A stretch of DNA of 64,000 nt, taken from positions 3,896,397-3,960,396 of the forward strand of contig NC_052357.1 of assembly GCF_009727055.1 (NCBI RefSeq), given 5' to 3'. A model generated the notes under the pieces. It was not told the DNA's origin, did no database searches, and was given only the letters and a program-made list of their open reading frames with translations. Shown here in pieces: positions 46,091 through 58,139 of this stretch. The translations under genes and the position numbers were made by a program. Numbering within the stretch: the first letter of the stretch is position 1; the number at the start of each line of letters is the position of its first letter. Origin of the DNA: Benincasa hispida (Eukaryota > Streptophyta > Magnoliopsida > Cucurbitales > Cucurbitaceae).

Positions 46091-48200
46091 TGGTAGTGGG
46101 AAATTAGAAGTCAAATTATTCAACAACTAAAATCCCTTGGACGCAGTATGCGATGCATGTTCTTAAGATATACGTTGATAGTCATGCGTCGATGGTCATG
46201 CGTTGGACTGATAATGTGTTAACGAATGTATGGGATGACCATGCGTCCTGTCATAAGTTTTCTTGTATTCATGCCAAGTATAACATGAACGCAAGTTTCT
46301 CGGGTGATCCAGGTCGAACACAGGGACTTGTAGCTATATGAATGCGGTAATGTGCATGCGATGGTTAAATAAAAGAATGTTGGAGGGGTTGCTAATCTAT
46401 CTTACTCCTACTCCTAACTAACAGACAACACAATGAGAATATGTATGAGAGGTAGAGATACGACAAATCTTGACATGAAACAAATGAATGGGAAAATAGA
46501 TAAAATGCGAAGATCATCTCATTGCAACATTTAAGAGTGACCGCAAGGGCAACCTTAGTCAACGCAAGCCATGTGATCATGTAACACGCATACAATAATA
46601 AACACCCCTCGTGCGAATGCTACGGCTTCTAGTACTAGAACACATAAGATATATGCGATAAGTCTACAGGGCCTACACATAAACCTCTATTCCTATTTAT
46701 GCGATGACAAAATGACATCCACACAAATATGCGACCACATAATATCATACCTATCTCTTGGGTGCATGCGATACAAGGTTGATAGACAGAGCTTATCTCT
46801 AAGTTCCTATCTCTTGCTTATGCCGATCTAATCTCATTCTCTCGAGTCTAGGTTCTAACCTAGCTCTCTCGAGTCATTAGGTTCTTTCTTTAGACTCTCT
46901 CTCGAGTAGCTCTAAAGGGGTGTTGGGCACAACATAAAACAAGACAATCACATGAACTTGATTGACGCAAGATTATTCCTATCTCTAATGAACAATGCAT
47001 ACATTACTTAGTGCGACCAACCACTTACCCTCCCGAGCAGTTGGTTGTTGTTGACTTTACTCATAAACAAGCAATGCATTAACCTATAGACAAGCGTTGC
47101 CGCAACTTCACACTAAGCAAATAAGGTTACTCGCACACTCACGCAACGCACACCTCTCGGTAGGTTGTATCCCTAGTCCACATGACTAAGTATGCAATAC
47201 CCAAGCAATCTCACTATGTGTTGCAATGAAAGTAAAGATGCTAAGCAAAGAAAATAGAGATGGAGTCGAAGGAAACAAAGAAATACATTGAAAAAAATTG
47301 TATTAATTCTTTAATCACAAAATGTCATACAATACAATATAAGAAAAGAAAAGAAAATGAAATGATCGACTGAAAGCAAAGACTTGCTTCCAGCAGATGT
47401 GCATCAAGGCTGTCGGTGGTGCTATGGATGGGTAGAGGAGCTGACTCTCTTGAGATCTAGCTCCAGTCAAAGGCTTCGATCGTCACTCGGAATGGATGAA
47501 GGAGGTAAAGAACTCTCAAGCGTCTTCTCATGCATTTTGTCTGGATCACGAGGAAAATCCCCAGATAACTTGAATTTCTGCTCATCAGCTTCTATTTATA
47601 GAGCTTGGATCACCGATAGCATTAATGGACTACTCTGAGTCTGACATTCGGCGCGTTAGTCCTCTATGAACCTCTGCCGCTAACGGCGTGGTAGGTGAAA
47701 TGTCAACATCATCTTCTGATTTTCTCGAGGTAGATGCGTTGATGCGTTTATTCCACCAACCTTACGTTGATCCCACAGTATGCGTTTTCGCGTAGCCGCA
47801 ATCATTCAATGGCAGCATTCGCTTAATACCGCAACTCTAGACGATGACCGCAATCGCTTTACGAGCGCAACTTTCATGCGATGGACGCATACGGCAGATT
47901 ATCGCAACATCCATGCGTTAATCGATGCGTTTGCCTTTGCGATGGAGAGTTTGTTCGCATGCGGTCGTCTATGCGGTGGTCCAATTTCTGCATTTGCATC
48001 CACTTCCTACATTAGCTACAAAAATAGAACATTGAACGCATAATTAACGCAAAATAATGGGTTAGCTGAGATTCAACATGTTGATCGATGCCAGCTCACT
48101 TTCTCGTGAATTCCTAGCATAATCGTCGCATATTCTGCCTAACAACCTTTATAATTCTAAGTAAAAGGCCTAAGATGAGATGCATTTTTGTATGTCATCA
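46091..48200 (-). mobile_element. Solo Athila-type LTR in RT of element B, minus orientation
   Basis: 2110 bp with perfect 5-bp duplications TGTAC (46086-46090 and 48201-48205). On the minus strand it starts TGATGACATAC and ends CACTACCA. Orientation follows from the block TCGACCTGGATCACCCGAGAAACTT near the minus-strand 3' end and the Ser/Arg-type CTCGAGAGAG stretches, both shared with the LTR at 43459 in reverse. No coding region. Removing it rejoins S-M-Y to F-N-S-V-W of the RT. Confidence 0.9.
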
Positions 48201-49696
48201 TGTACTTCAACTCAGTATGGGATCTTGTAGATCATCCTAATGGGGTAAGACCTATAGGTTGTAAATGGATCTACAAGCGCAAACGGGGTGCCGATGGCAA
48301 GGTGCAAACCTTCAAGGCTCGACTTGTGGCAAAGGGTTATACCCAGGTAGAGGGAGTCGACTATAAGAAGAATTTCTCACCTGTTGCCATGTTAAAGTCG
48401 ATCCGCATCCTCCTGTCCATTGCCACTTATTATATTTATGAGATTTGGCAAATGGATGTCAAGACGGCTTATCTGAATGGCTATCTTGAGGAGAACATTT
48501 ACATGGTGCAACTCGAAGGATTCATTGCACAAGGTCAAGAGCAAAAAGTTTGCAAATTGAATCGGTCCATTTATGAGCTGAAATAGGCGTCTAGATCTTG
48601 GAATATTCAGTTTGATACTGTGATCAAATAGTATGGCTTTGACCAAAACGTTGATGAACCTTGTGTTTACAAGAAGATCGTCAACAGTTCAGTAGTTTTC
48701 TTAGTGTTGTATGTAGATGATATACTACTCATTGGGAATGATGTAGGTTTACTGACTATAGTTAAGAACTGGCTAGCGACCCAATTCTAAATGAAAGATT
48801 TGGGAGAGGCTCAGTTTGTTCTAGGTATTCAGATCTTTCGGGATCATAAGAACAAAGTGCTAGTGCTGTCTTAGTCATTGTATATTGACAAGATCTTGCT
48901 CAAGTACTCAATGCAGGACTCCAAAAGGAGCCTACTACCATTCAGGCATGGAGTCACTTTGTCTAAGGACATGTGTCCTGAGACGCCTCAAGAGGTTGAG
49001 GAGATGAGATGGGTCCCATATGCATCTGTCGCTGGCAGTTTGATGTATGCAATGCTCTGCACTAGGTCAGACATCTGCTATGCAGTGGGAATAGTCAGTA
49101 GGTATCAGTCGAACCCATGCCAGGGTCACTGTACCGCAGTTAAGAACATCCTCAAGTATCTTCGAAGAACGAGGGACAACATGCTCGTGTATGGGTCTAG
49201 GGACTTGATCCTTACTGGATACACGGATTCTGACTTTCAAATTGATAAGAACTCTCGGAAGTCCACTTCAGGGTCAATTTTTACTCTTAACAGAGGAGCT
49301 ATAGTGTGGTAGAGCACTAAGCAGGGGTGCATTGCCAACTCCATGATGGAGGCCGAGTATGTAGCGGCTTGTGAAGTTGCTAAGGAGGCCATCTGGCTCA
49401 GAAAGTTCTTGACAGAGTTGGAAGTTATTCCAGACATGTCTAGGCCCATCACCTTCTATTATGATAATAGTGGTGCTGTGGTGAACTCCAAGGAGCCCAG
49501 GAGTCACAGGCGCGACAAACACATAAATCGGAAGTATTATCTGATCCGCGAGATAGTGCATCGAGGAGACGTGATCGTCATAAAGATCGTCTTGGAGCAA
49601 AACATTGTTGACCCGTTTAGGAAGGCTCTCACGGCTACAATGTTTGAGGGTCACCTTCAGAGCATAGGTCTATGGAACCGCCCACGGTTAGACTAG
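48201..49696 (+). pseudogene. Copia B reverse transcriptase and RNase H
   Basis: RT from YFNSVWDLVDHPNGVRPIGC, with the intact catalytic YVDDILLIGND at about 48709-48741, to the connection region GSLMYAMLCTRSDICYAVG. RNase H has TGYTDSDFQIDKNSRKSTSG, then MMEAEYVAACEVAKEAIWL, then YYDNSGAVVNSKEPRSHR and DKHINRKYYLIR. The end is VDPFRKALTATMFEGH with a stop at 49694. In-frame stops occur at about 48584, 48629, 48788, 48871 and 49312; most are Gln codons turned to TAG/TAA. Otherwise the frame is continuous over nearly 500 codons. Confidence 0.92.
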
Positions 49697-49783
49697 GGAA
49701 AGTGGGAGATTTTATTGTACTTAGTTTTTATGCCCTAGTTTATTGTTTTCTACTTGTTTTTGTACACCCCACTTCGCTTTAGG

Positions 49784-49796
49784 ACAAGTGGGAAAT
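49784..49796 (+). other. Polypurine tract of element B
   Basis: CAAGTGGGAAAT lies directly before the 3' LTR start TGTTGGG at 49797, the usual site for plus-strand priming. Confidence 0.75.
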
Positions 49797-50192
49797 TGTT
49801 GGGATTGGTGCTCTAAAGTCTCGTGTCCTGTAGTTTGTAAAAAATTTTGTACGAACCCTTGTGATATATAATATATGATATTTACTTCACTTCTTGACTT
49901 TGCACATTTAGATGTTTTATTTGCTTTACCACAAACCAATGAACTTAATATCCCTGGTTGTCTTTTGTAACTTCAGCATGTATGTAGTGACATACAAGTG
50001 GATCATGTCTTAAGTGATAACCAAAATGGTCTGTAGTATATGGATATAGGAGGGAAACCTTATCCTGGTAACACTATGGACGCGGCCCACTTTATGGAAT
50101 AGTTACAAATGTTATGACTTGTCACAGATGGTCTGATCCTGATCATTCATGTAGGGGACATGCGAACGGGGGCGTCCTATACAAAGAGTTTG
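49797..50192 (+). repeat. 3' LTR of element B, truncated
   Basis: Starts TGTTGGGATTGGTGCTC and follows the LTR family up to ACAAAGAGTTTG at 50192, where the inverted LTR end of element E begins. Only about the first 400 of 2100 bp are present here; the rest may lie beyond the window. Confidence 0.9.
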
Positions 50193-50196
50193 AATA

Positions 50197-50730
50197 TGAA
50201 GGAAATCGAATCCGAGATTTTCATGAGCAACGAAAAATAGATCATTCCAAATTACAATCATCAATGAACATTACAAATTACAGTCGTAAACAATACATAT
50301 AGTTATACAATCAATACAGAAATTACAACATGAACAACCAAATAAACAAAGAGAATGCTACGAACGTTTGTCGGCTCGTCTCCACGCTCCTTGCTCACGA
50401 ACGCTCGAACACAGCAACTTCGAACGCTCGAACAACATGAGTGCAACACTACACGAGCACTTCGCGCTCGTCCTCAGCGATCACCTCGATCACGAATACC
50501 TCAGCAACACGAACGGCCTCCACAGAACCTTGACGGTGTCGAGATGAGTATGATACCACCAAGAAGGTTACCTTGGTATTCTTGGTGTGAGAATCCAGAA
50601 GGTGGGCTCTGTGTGGACTTGAAATGAGGCAGACGAAGGAGGAATGAACAATTGTGTAAATGATTGGGCAAGTGGGAGAAGAATGAAACCCATTTCATAG
50701 GCCGATGCCCATCATTCTTAATGACGTTTT
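50197..50730 (-). repeat. 3' end of the LTR of element E
   Basis: Minus-strand sequence ends GATTTCCTTCA and matches the last part of the LTR at 16281-18350 (for example CCACACAGAGCCCAC and GAGAATACCAAG). It fuses at about 50730 to integrase/linker coding sequence, so a deletion removed RT, RNase H and the LTR start. It contains no CGATCG array beyond remnants. Confidence 0.75.
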
Positions 50731-52390
50731 GGGCTTCAGTTAAACCCATGTAGCGATTTGGTGGGTTCATAACCCTCCCACTATGTCGAGGCAGTCTCAA
50801 CTCTTGAGTTGGTCGACTAGACGTTCCAACTTCAACAACTCTTATTGATCTATCGGCTTGTTCAACAATTCTTGTTAAACCCTTAGCAGTCTCAGTCTCA
50901 CTAGAGATCTCACGTAAAACGAGATTACTCCCTGGCTTATGATCCCTCATATGGTCTTCTTCCAAGAAGATAGCATTTGTAGAGACAAACACTTTGTTCT
51001 CACTCGGATCATAGAAGTATCCACCTCTCATTTCCTTGGGGTAGCCTACAAAGAGGCAAACCTTTGAATGTGGTTGAACTTCTTTGGGTTAGTCGCTAAT
51101 ACATGTGTCAGAAACCCAAAATCCTGAAGTGGCATAAACTACCTTTACGGCCTCTCCATAACTCAAAAGGTGTTTCAGAAATATTTTTCAAAGGAACGTT
51201 GTTCAGGATATAACATGCAGTCTACACTGCATAACCCTAAAATAAGTCTGGAAGATGAGCATAACTCATCATAGACCGAACCATGTCTAACAAGGTTCTG
51301 TTTCTCCTTTCTAATACACCATTCTACCGAGGTGTACCAGGGGCCAAGAGTTGGGATGCAATTCCATGTTCTATCATATAGTTCTAGAATTTGAGGTTCA
51401 TATACTCTCCACCATGATCAGATCGTAGTGTTTTTATCTTCTTACCTAACAAGTTTTCAACTTCAGCCTTATACTCCTTGAACTTGTTAAGGGCTTCAGA
51501 CTTACGTTGCATTAAGAAGAGACACCCAAACCTTGAATAATAATCTATGAAATAGATGAAATATTCATACCCATCTCGAGCTCTAACATTCATCGGACCA
51601 CAGAGGTCTGAATGTACAAGCTCCAAGGCTTCCTTGGCTCTGTAACCTTTTCCAATAAAGTCGTTTGGTCATCTTGCCTTCGAGACATTTTCACACACCG
51701 GCAAGGAGTTTTATTCTAAACTCTTTAGAAGTCCACTTTGCACCAACTTCTCAATCCTATTGAGGTTGATGTGACCTAACCTCAGATGTCAAAGATTGGC
51801 ATTTTCCTTAGGAGAAACTTTTGGTCTTTTAGCTGTTGTTGCCGTACTGAACATTTTAGTGTTAAACAAGGCTTTTATGACTAACGGCCTTAGTACATAT
51901 AAGTTATTTTCCATTGAACCATAACCAACTCTATTCCATTCTTGAAAATCAACATTTTATTCTCAGAAAAAGATACGGTATAGCCTTGTTCAATGAGATA
52001 AGAAACCAAGATTAAGTTTCTCTTAATATGAGGAACCACAAAAAATTATCCAGTAATAGATAACGTTTCTTGTCAACAAATAACTTCAGCCTGCCTATAG
52101 TAACAGCTAAAACAACCTCACCAGTACCGACTTGAAGAGTCATCTCTCCCTGTGTAATGTTTGCCAGAAATTGAATCCTTGGTAAGAGGAACTAACATGA
52201 TTGGTAGCACCTGAATCAAGGATCAAGGCAGAATTATCATTCTCTACCAGACACGTCTCTAAGACAAATAAATCATATTTATTGTCTTGTCTTCTCTTGT
52301 GGAGAGTAGTGGAATTGAGGTTGTTTGCCAGAAATTCGTTTCACATGAATCTTTCCACTGTAAGTAATCGGTCATTTTAAAAGCTTAAAC
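50730..52390 (-). pseudogene. Copia E protease and integrase fragment
   Basis: Minus strand. A short gag start after ATG near 52377, then a deletion into the protease (ILDSGATNHVSSSYQG near 52200, active-site DSGAT intact). The pre-integrase region has LWHLRLGHINLNRIEKL with the His ligands. The integrase core is open in 51626-51384: MELVHSDLCGPMNVRARDGYEYF, LRSDHGGEYMN. The C-terminal linker GGYFYDPSENKVFVSTNA lies in 51031-50730. Frames shift at least four times. The end is the deletion junction with the LTR. Confidence 0.85.
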
Positions 52391-54036
52391 GAAAATACTA
52401 ACGAGTTGCTGAAAAGAAAAAACACATTGACCTACGTTAGGTTTTGAGCAAATACCCATTGTAAAACAAAACAACATCCAATAAGGTTTTAGCAAAACTA
52501 ACATGAACCCCGTGTGACATCTAGTTTCGCAATGACGCTTCAAAAGTTTAGGACAAAAGCCACCGAAGGGAGGTCAGTTATCCCTCCTATGAATTGAGAA
52601 GTTATCAACCAGTCATTAATACCAGAAAAACTCTTACTTTTATAATGACTAGCCATCATTGATTTGGCCAAGAGATCGTTAACTTGCTTAAAAATCTCCC
52701 AAAAGTGTGACCTTCCATTTTAGGCCCTAGAGGTCCGTCCCAAAAGGCCAATCTGAAGGGAAAAATCCGATTGGGGAAAAACCTAAAGTGACCCTATCCC
52801 ATTTCTGGAGTTCACCTTGATCTTGACCAACTGCACAAAAACCATCCGAAGGGGGACACACAAAGGCGACACGAGGGAGTACAGAATGATCTCACAATGT
52901 GAACCAATGACAGAGACCATAGGACATGTTGACACACACTCTTCACCCACATACTATAAATACTCTCTCCGTTCACCTTGATATTGACTCATGCAAACAC
53001 CATCCGAAGGGGGATACATTCAGGGCACCACGAGGCCTACCATGAATCTCACGGTGTGAACATACAGGGAGAAACGTGAGTGGAATCATAGACATATCTA
53101 ATACGCCTCTTCCTCCCACTAAGTATTTTATAACCTAGGGTTTAGCTTACTTAGAAAAAACACGGCTAAGGATTTTAACTAAATGACTTTTAGGTTTGCC
53201 CAAGAGTAACATTTACCTTGGATAGTTGAACAACTTTTGATCATCATCCATTAAACTTTTTAATGGAATCTTTGACCAAAACGTCGCATGCTTGTTGAAA
53301 ATATATCTAATTCACCTTTCCAGGTAGGTTCCCAGGTAGGGGTGTTACGTTTCCGTCAACTTAAGAACCCCAGCCTAGTCAGAACCCGCCATAAACAAAA
53401 GGTCCCTCATGGATAGGTTTACAACAAATTTAATCTTTTATTTCAACCAATTTAATCCTATTAAACCGATTTTAAAAGAATAATCTAGGTTACTAAACTC
53501 TTTAGAACCACTTGAACTTAGGTCTATCTCAATCCAATTTTAAAACCTTTTTAAAAAACTTGAGTTCACCCTAAGTTCGCATGCAACTCTTAATTATTGA
53601 TTTTAGATCAAATTTCCTTTATAATCTTATAAACGGAAACAACCACAATGCTAAGCTAACATATGCAAGGCATTCATAACGCTTATAAACAGCCTAGTGT
53701 CATGCTCAATGCATTTTCCATTCATTGCTACTTATTTTATATAACGCTTATACAAAATAGAAATGAAACAAGCAAAACATGCTTCCATTCACCCTTAGAC
53801 TATAACACTTATAATAAAAGGATGATGCATGATAATGCTCACTGCATGCAAAATATAACTCTTATATTTCATGATGCATGCACATGCTTTAAAGTCATTT
53901 CTTCATGCTTGATTATAACAATTATAATACATGATGCATGATGAATTGCACAACCTAAGGTGGGTTTTGAACTATATGTCAAACAATTTGGCATATACAT
54001 CATACATCACATGCATAATAAACCAATGTTGATGAA
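52391..54036 (-). other. Untranslated leader of element E
   Basis: Homologous to the leader of B (38430-39717) in reverse. Shared landmarks are the CACCCCTACCTGGAAAGG block (around 53320-53345), the duplicated TGTCCCCCTT..GGATGGT motif (52841-52860 and 52991-53012) and the pyrimidine tract ending in CAG before gag (52415-52430). No ORF of note. Confidence 0.75.
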
Positions 54037-55644
54037 TGATAACGGGGAGAAATGCACGTTATTACAGTGCTAAGTTCTTAAACAATGTTGGCTTGAGTTG
54101 ATAAAATATGTTAGATTGCATCCAAAAAGCATTAAGATCAAAACATTATGGTCGCATGTGTTCATCGCATAGAAACAGTTGCTTTTTGTATTTTTATGTA
54201 GAATATGCGTTGACGCAAGGTAAAAAGAGCGATCACAAGAAATCATCGGTCGAACGCAGCATTACCACAAGGCTTTGCGGTGATTTGTGTTCGCAAACAT
54301 CTGCTCATGAAGGATTGCCACATAGAGCCGACAACACTTGGTGGGCGCATCTGGGTAAAAGGCATAATTAATCACGATGGGACAGGAAGCTGATGACTGT
54401 CGAATCCAAATTAAGTTGACAAGCCGCTAGCAATAACAAGTACACTCAGGTTTTCGATGACAAATATTTGACGCATCAGTCAGAGAATTAAAGCCATCCC
54501 ATCTGTGCAATCATAAGAGAAAAGCCGCCCTTAACCCCAAAGCTCTATAAATACCGAAGGCATCCTTCAGAAAACGGGTTCACAAGTTCACCAGTTTGGA
54601 GAGTTGAGAATTTTTCCTTATATAGTTTAGCCTTGTTCTTAGATTTTTTTTTTATTTTAGGGCGGAAGCGAGAGAAGGAGGTTGTGCCGATAGATCGTTT
54701 TGGTGAACTCGGGAGAGTGCTGGAAGCTTCAAGATCAAAGAGAGGGTCAGCTCCTGCGGAAGCAGGAATATCTTTTGAATCGAATAGAGTTGCCAATGTA
54801 AAACTCATTTATAGAAATGGAATTTACTTCTCTATATCTATTCACTCTCTGTTATTTACGCATGAGTAGCTAAATCTATTGAATGGGTTGAGAAGCACTT
54901 AGCTAGCTTAACTGGGGATATTCATTCTATGTGATTATCTTGTATTATGTATATTTCATTCGTCCATTAGAGATACTCGAGAGGGTATTCTAGGGACATG
55001 ATCTAGGCATGGGAAAGTCAGGTTAGAATCTAGGCTCGGAAAAGTTAGATTAGAACACATAATCAAGAGATAGGAGCTTAGGAATAAGCACTTTTTGCTA
55101 TTAACGCATCGCATGCAATCTAGAGATAGGATATGATTGTGTGTGGTCACCTTGCCTTTGTGTGCATCTTGCATCACCGCATAGGAAAATAGTAGAGACT
55201 TAGGGATAAGTTCTATGGACACTTTTGCATTCAACATATGCGTCCTAGATTTAGGAGCATCGCATTTGCATTGGAAAATGACTTGTTGTGCATGGGTGTA
55301 GCATGATCGCATAGTCTGACACATTCCCAGGTAACGCTAGCTAAAGACCTTCTCAACCCGTTCATCCGCATACTCAGTGCATCTATTGCATAATCAAATT
55401 TTTCTCCAATCTGCCTCATGTATTTATTTCATTACCACAACAAACAACACCAACAACTATTTGAGTTACCAGTAACCGCAAAGTCTTCGTGAAAAATTAT
55501 CATTGCATATTGTTTTCCTAAGTCCCTGAGTTCGACCCTAGACTTACCAGGAAACTCAGTGAGGTTTACACTTGGATTCCACTGAGAAAACGTGAGTGCT
55601 CAATGCATTTTATCCATAATTCCACCTCATAAAACAACGCATCA
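54037..55644 (+). repeat. 5' LTR of element F
   Basis: TGATAACGGGGAG ... ACGCATCA, 1608 bp. A TATA-like CTCTATAAATACC lies at 54542-54554. Compared with the 3' LTR it lacks about 67 bp after 54800 (between GTAAAA and CTCATTTATAG). The start forms an imperfect stem around a GAAA loop. Confidence 0.88.
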
Positions 55645-55649
55645 AGTTT

Positions 55650-55668
55650 TCGGCATCGTTGTCGGGGA
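55650..55668 (+). other. Degraded tRNA-Asp primer-binding site
   Basis: TCGGCATCGTTGTCGGGGA shortly after the LTR end resembles TGGCGCCGTTGCCGGGGA, the tRNA-Asp site of Athila/Tat elements, with several C-to-T/G-to-A type changes. Confidence 0.65.
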
Positions 55669-57120
55669 CTTCGGCAAATCATTGTGCTAACGGTAATTTT
55701 TCTGATTTCTTTGCAGACTCTCAATCTCTGGTGAATTACAACCTGGAGATTGAGAGGACATTCAGACGAAGACTAAGAAACAGCCGCCAACCACAACAGT
55801 CAGATAAAGAAGATATGGCAGAGCAACCTGGAAACGGACACCAAACGAAAACAACGTCATGGTGAATCCAATCCCACTGGCTAACGATCTTCATAAGCCC
55901 ATTAGGGACTATGCATCACCAAACCTCTATGATTTCTCTCTAGGAATCATGAGGCTTGCCCTTGATTGAAGCCGATTTGAAATGAAACAGGTGATGCTGT
56001 AGATGATCCAGACTGAAGGACAATTCAGAGGAAGGCGTGGCGAGACCCGCACGCCCAACTCTGTAGCTTTATAGAAATCTGCAACACTTTTGGGTTCTCG
56101 AACATCTTTGCTAAAGAAGTTCGACTAACTTTGTTTCCATTTTCTCTGTGTGATCAGGCAAGAAAATGGCTGTATTCCCTCAGCTGGGAAAGATCACTTC
56201 ATGGGAACAGGTCGTACAGAAGTTTATGAAGAAACACTCCCCATCTACTGAGAATGCTAGACGAAGGAAACTAATAACCAATTTTGAACAAGACATGAAC
56301 GAATCGCTCAGTGATGCCTGGGCGAGGTTTAAGAAGTTTTTCTGGGACTGTCCACACAATGGATTGCCAGACTGTCTTCAGATGGAAATCTTTTATCACA
56401 GTTTAAATCCCGCTTCGTAGACCGCTGCCAATGCGGCAGCCGTTGGTGGTCTACTAGATAAAACGTATGACGAGGCTAAGAACATCTTAGATCACATCTC
56501 TAAAAACCACGAGGATTGGAGAGAGAGTGATCAGAGATTGAGAACCAAGGATAACGATAGAAGTAATGGTGTTATTGCTTCATTACAGAATCAGATGACC
56601 GCAATGACGAACCTAATTCAAGGAATCGCAATCAGCAGCCCAACACCGCAAAATGGGCAAGTAAACGCAATTAAACAAAAGATCGCAAGGTGTGCGACTT
56701 GCGGTGATGGACACGCAATGGAAGAATGCCCACAGAATCCACAGTCTATTTACTTTGTGAAAAATAATCCATTTTCTAACACCTACAACCTCGAATGGAG
56801 AAACCACCACAATTTTGCATGGAAGAATCAGCAGCAGAATTTCCAATCTGTGGCAAAGAAAGAAGGGCCACCTGGATTCTTCCCACGAAATAATGGTCAG
56901 ACAAGCAGTCAAGCCAGTAGCTCGCAACCGCCGCAATCTTCCTCCTTGGAAAGCTTGTTATAGAGATATATAGAGAAAAACGAAATTGTGCTTCAAAGTC
57001 AGGCTACGTCCATCCACAATCTAGAATTACAGATGGGCCAGATTGCAAGCGAGCTAAAGAACAGACCGCAAGGGGCTCTGTTGAGTTCAACATAACTCCC
57101 ACGCAACTCGGAGGGATCAG
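55659..57120 (+). pseudogene. Athila-like gag of element F
   Basis: Pieces of one gag: YNLEIERTFRRRLRNSRQ (55720-55790), then YASPNLYDFSLGI after a stop. The capsid region 56166-56420 has WEQVVQKFMKKHSPSTENAR and CPHNGLPDCLQMEIFYHSL. A zinc knuckle CATCGDGHAMEEC near 56691-56730 is complete (CX2CX3HX4C) and is followed by NNPFSNTYNLEW. The C-terminal part ends in a Gln/Ser-rich region and a coiled segment (EKNEIVLQSQ). At least five frame breaks. It is the sister of the gag at 27241. Confidence 0.88.
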
Positions 57121-58100
57121 GTAAAGAGCAATGTCAAGTTGTGACATTGCGGAGTGAAAAAACTATGGAGGGAGAAAGAAAGAAGCCTAACCGGACTCCT
57201 CCTATTGCGCTGGAGCCTGAAATTGTGGTGACTCAAGAAGAAGAAGGAGAAAAAGAAGGAATAGAGCCAGAAGTTGCGTCCACCTCAAAGCCAACAGAGA
57301 AGGGGACTGTGAGAGTGCAGTTACCACCTTTCCCACAGAGACTCAGAAAGAAAAAGAATGACGAGGTACAGTACCAATGCTTCATGTCTATGTTAAAAAA
57401 ATTACATATTAATATTCCGTTCAGTGAAGCGATTGAGGAGATGCCTACATACACGAAGTTTCTGAAGGATATGGTAACCAAGAAGAAGGGCACTGGTAAG
57501 TTTGCCATGGTGGCTTTAACATAGAGTTCGAAATCAATAGTTCCATCGAAGATGAGCGATCCTGGGAGCTTTACTATACCTTGCTCCATTGGGGGACTGT
57601 TGTGTGACCTTGGAGCCAGCATCAACTTGATGCCTCTGTCGATCTTTAAGCAGCTGAATGTGGGGCAACTTGCGCCCACGACCGTGACTCTCCAACTTGT
57701 AGACAGATCTCTGGTACATCCAGGGGGAAGGTGAAAGACATGTTGATTACCATTGACAAATTTATATTACCAGCCGACTTCATCATCTTAGATTACGAAG
57801 CCAACAAAGATGTGCCCATCATCCTGGGGCAACCATTTCTATCAACAGGTCGTGCCCAGATTGATGTGCACAAAGGAGATATCACTTTGAACATAAATGG
57901 ACAAAAGCTCAAGTTCAACATCATCCATGCCATAAAGTTTCCTGACGACGAAGACCTGAATGAATCTGATGACGACCAGAGTTTGAATGAAGAAGAGAAC
58001 CCTGACAATTAAAATGAAGATAAGGATACAAGCACATCCATTGCGACATATAATGCGATCAGCGAAAAAACAAGCAAGGAAGTTGAGATGATCGCAACCC
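57121..58100 (+). pseudogene. Element F protease region
   Basis: Starts with TLRSEKTMEGERK, the usual Athila pol start after gag, and passes through an acidic/proline-rich linker to YTKFLKDMVTKKK. The protease motif is CDLGASINLMP at about 57604-57636, the gypsy form DLGASINLMP. Flap and C-terminal parts are DVPIILGQPFLSTGRAQIDV (57800-57870). Two stop codons (57522, 57732) interrupt it. Confidence 0.87.
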
Positions 58101-58139
58101 GAGAAGAGCCAATAGTAAAAGAATAAAGAAAAACAACGC

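Larger units (their letters stand above)
33694..50192 (+). mobile_element. Copia element B with four nested solo LTRs
   Basis: A complete-order copia element: 5' LTR (33694-37700), tRNA-Met primer site, 2-kb leader, gag, protease, integrase, RT, RNase H, polypurine tract and a truncated 3' LTR (49797-50192). It inserted into the RT of copia K. Four later insertions are nested in it (33887-35749, 41113-43216, 43459-45118, 46091-48200). After removal of these the element would be about 8.7 kb. Same family as elements I and E. The pol stops are mostly of the C-to-T type. Confidence 0.9.
50197..54036 (-). mobile_element. Copia element E, minus strand, internally deleted
   Basis: Read from high to low: leader (about 54030-52390), a short gag start, protease, integrase, and then directly the last ~530 bp of an LTR ending TTTCCTTCA at 50197. 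Most of gag, all of RT and RNase H and most of the 3' LTR are missing. The leader is cut at 54037 by element F. Same family as B and I. Confidence 0.85.

Noticed and set aside
55200..55330. tRNA or other small RNA gene in LTR of F
   Set aside because: No cloverleaf with conserved A/B boxes found on reading; only LTR sequence.
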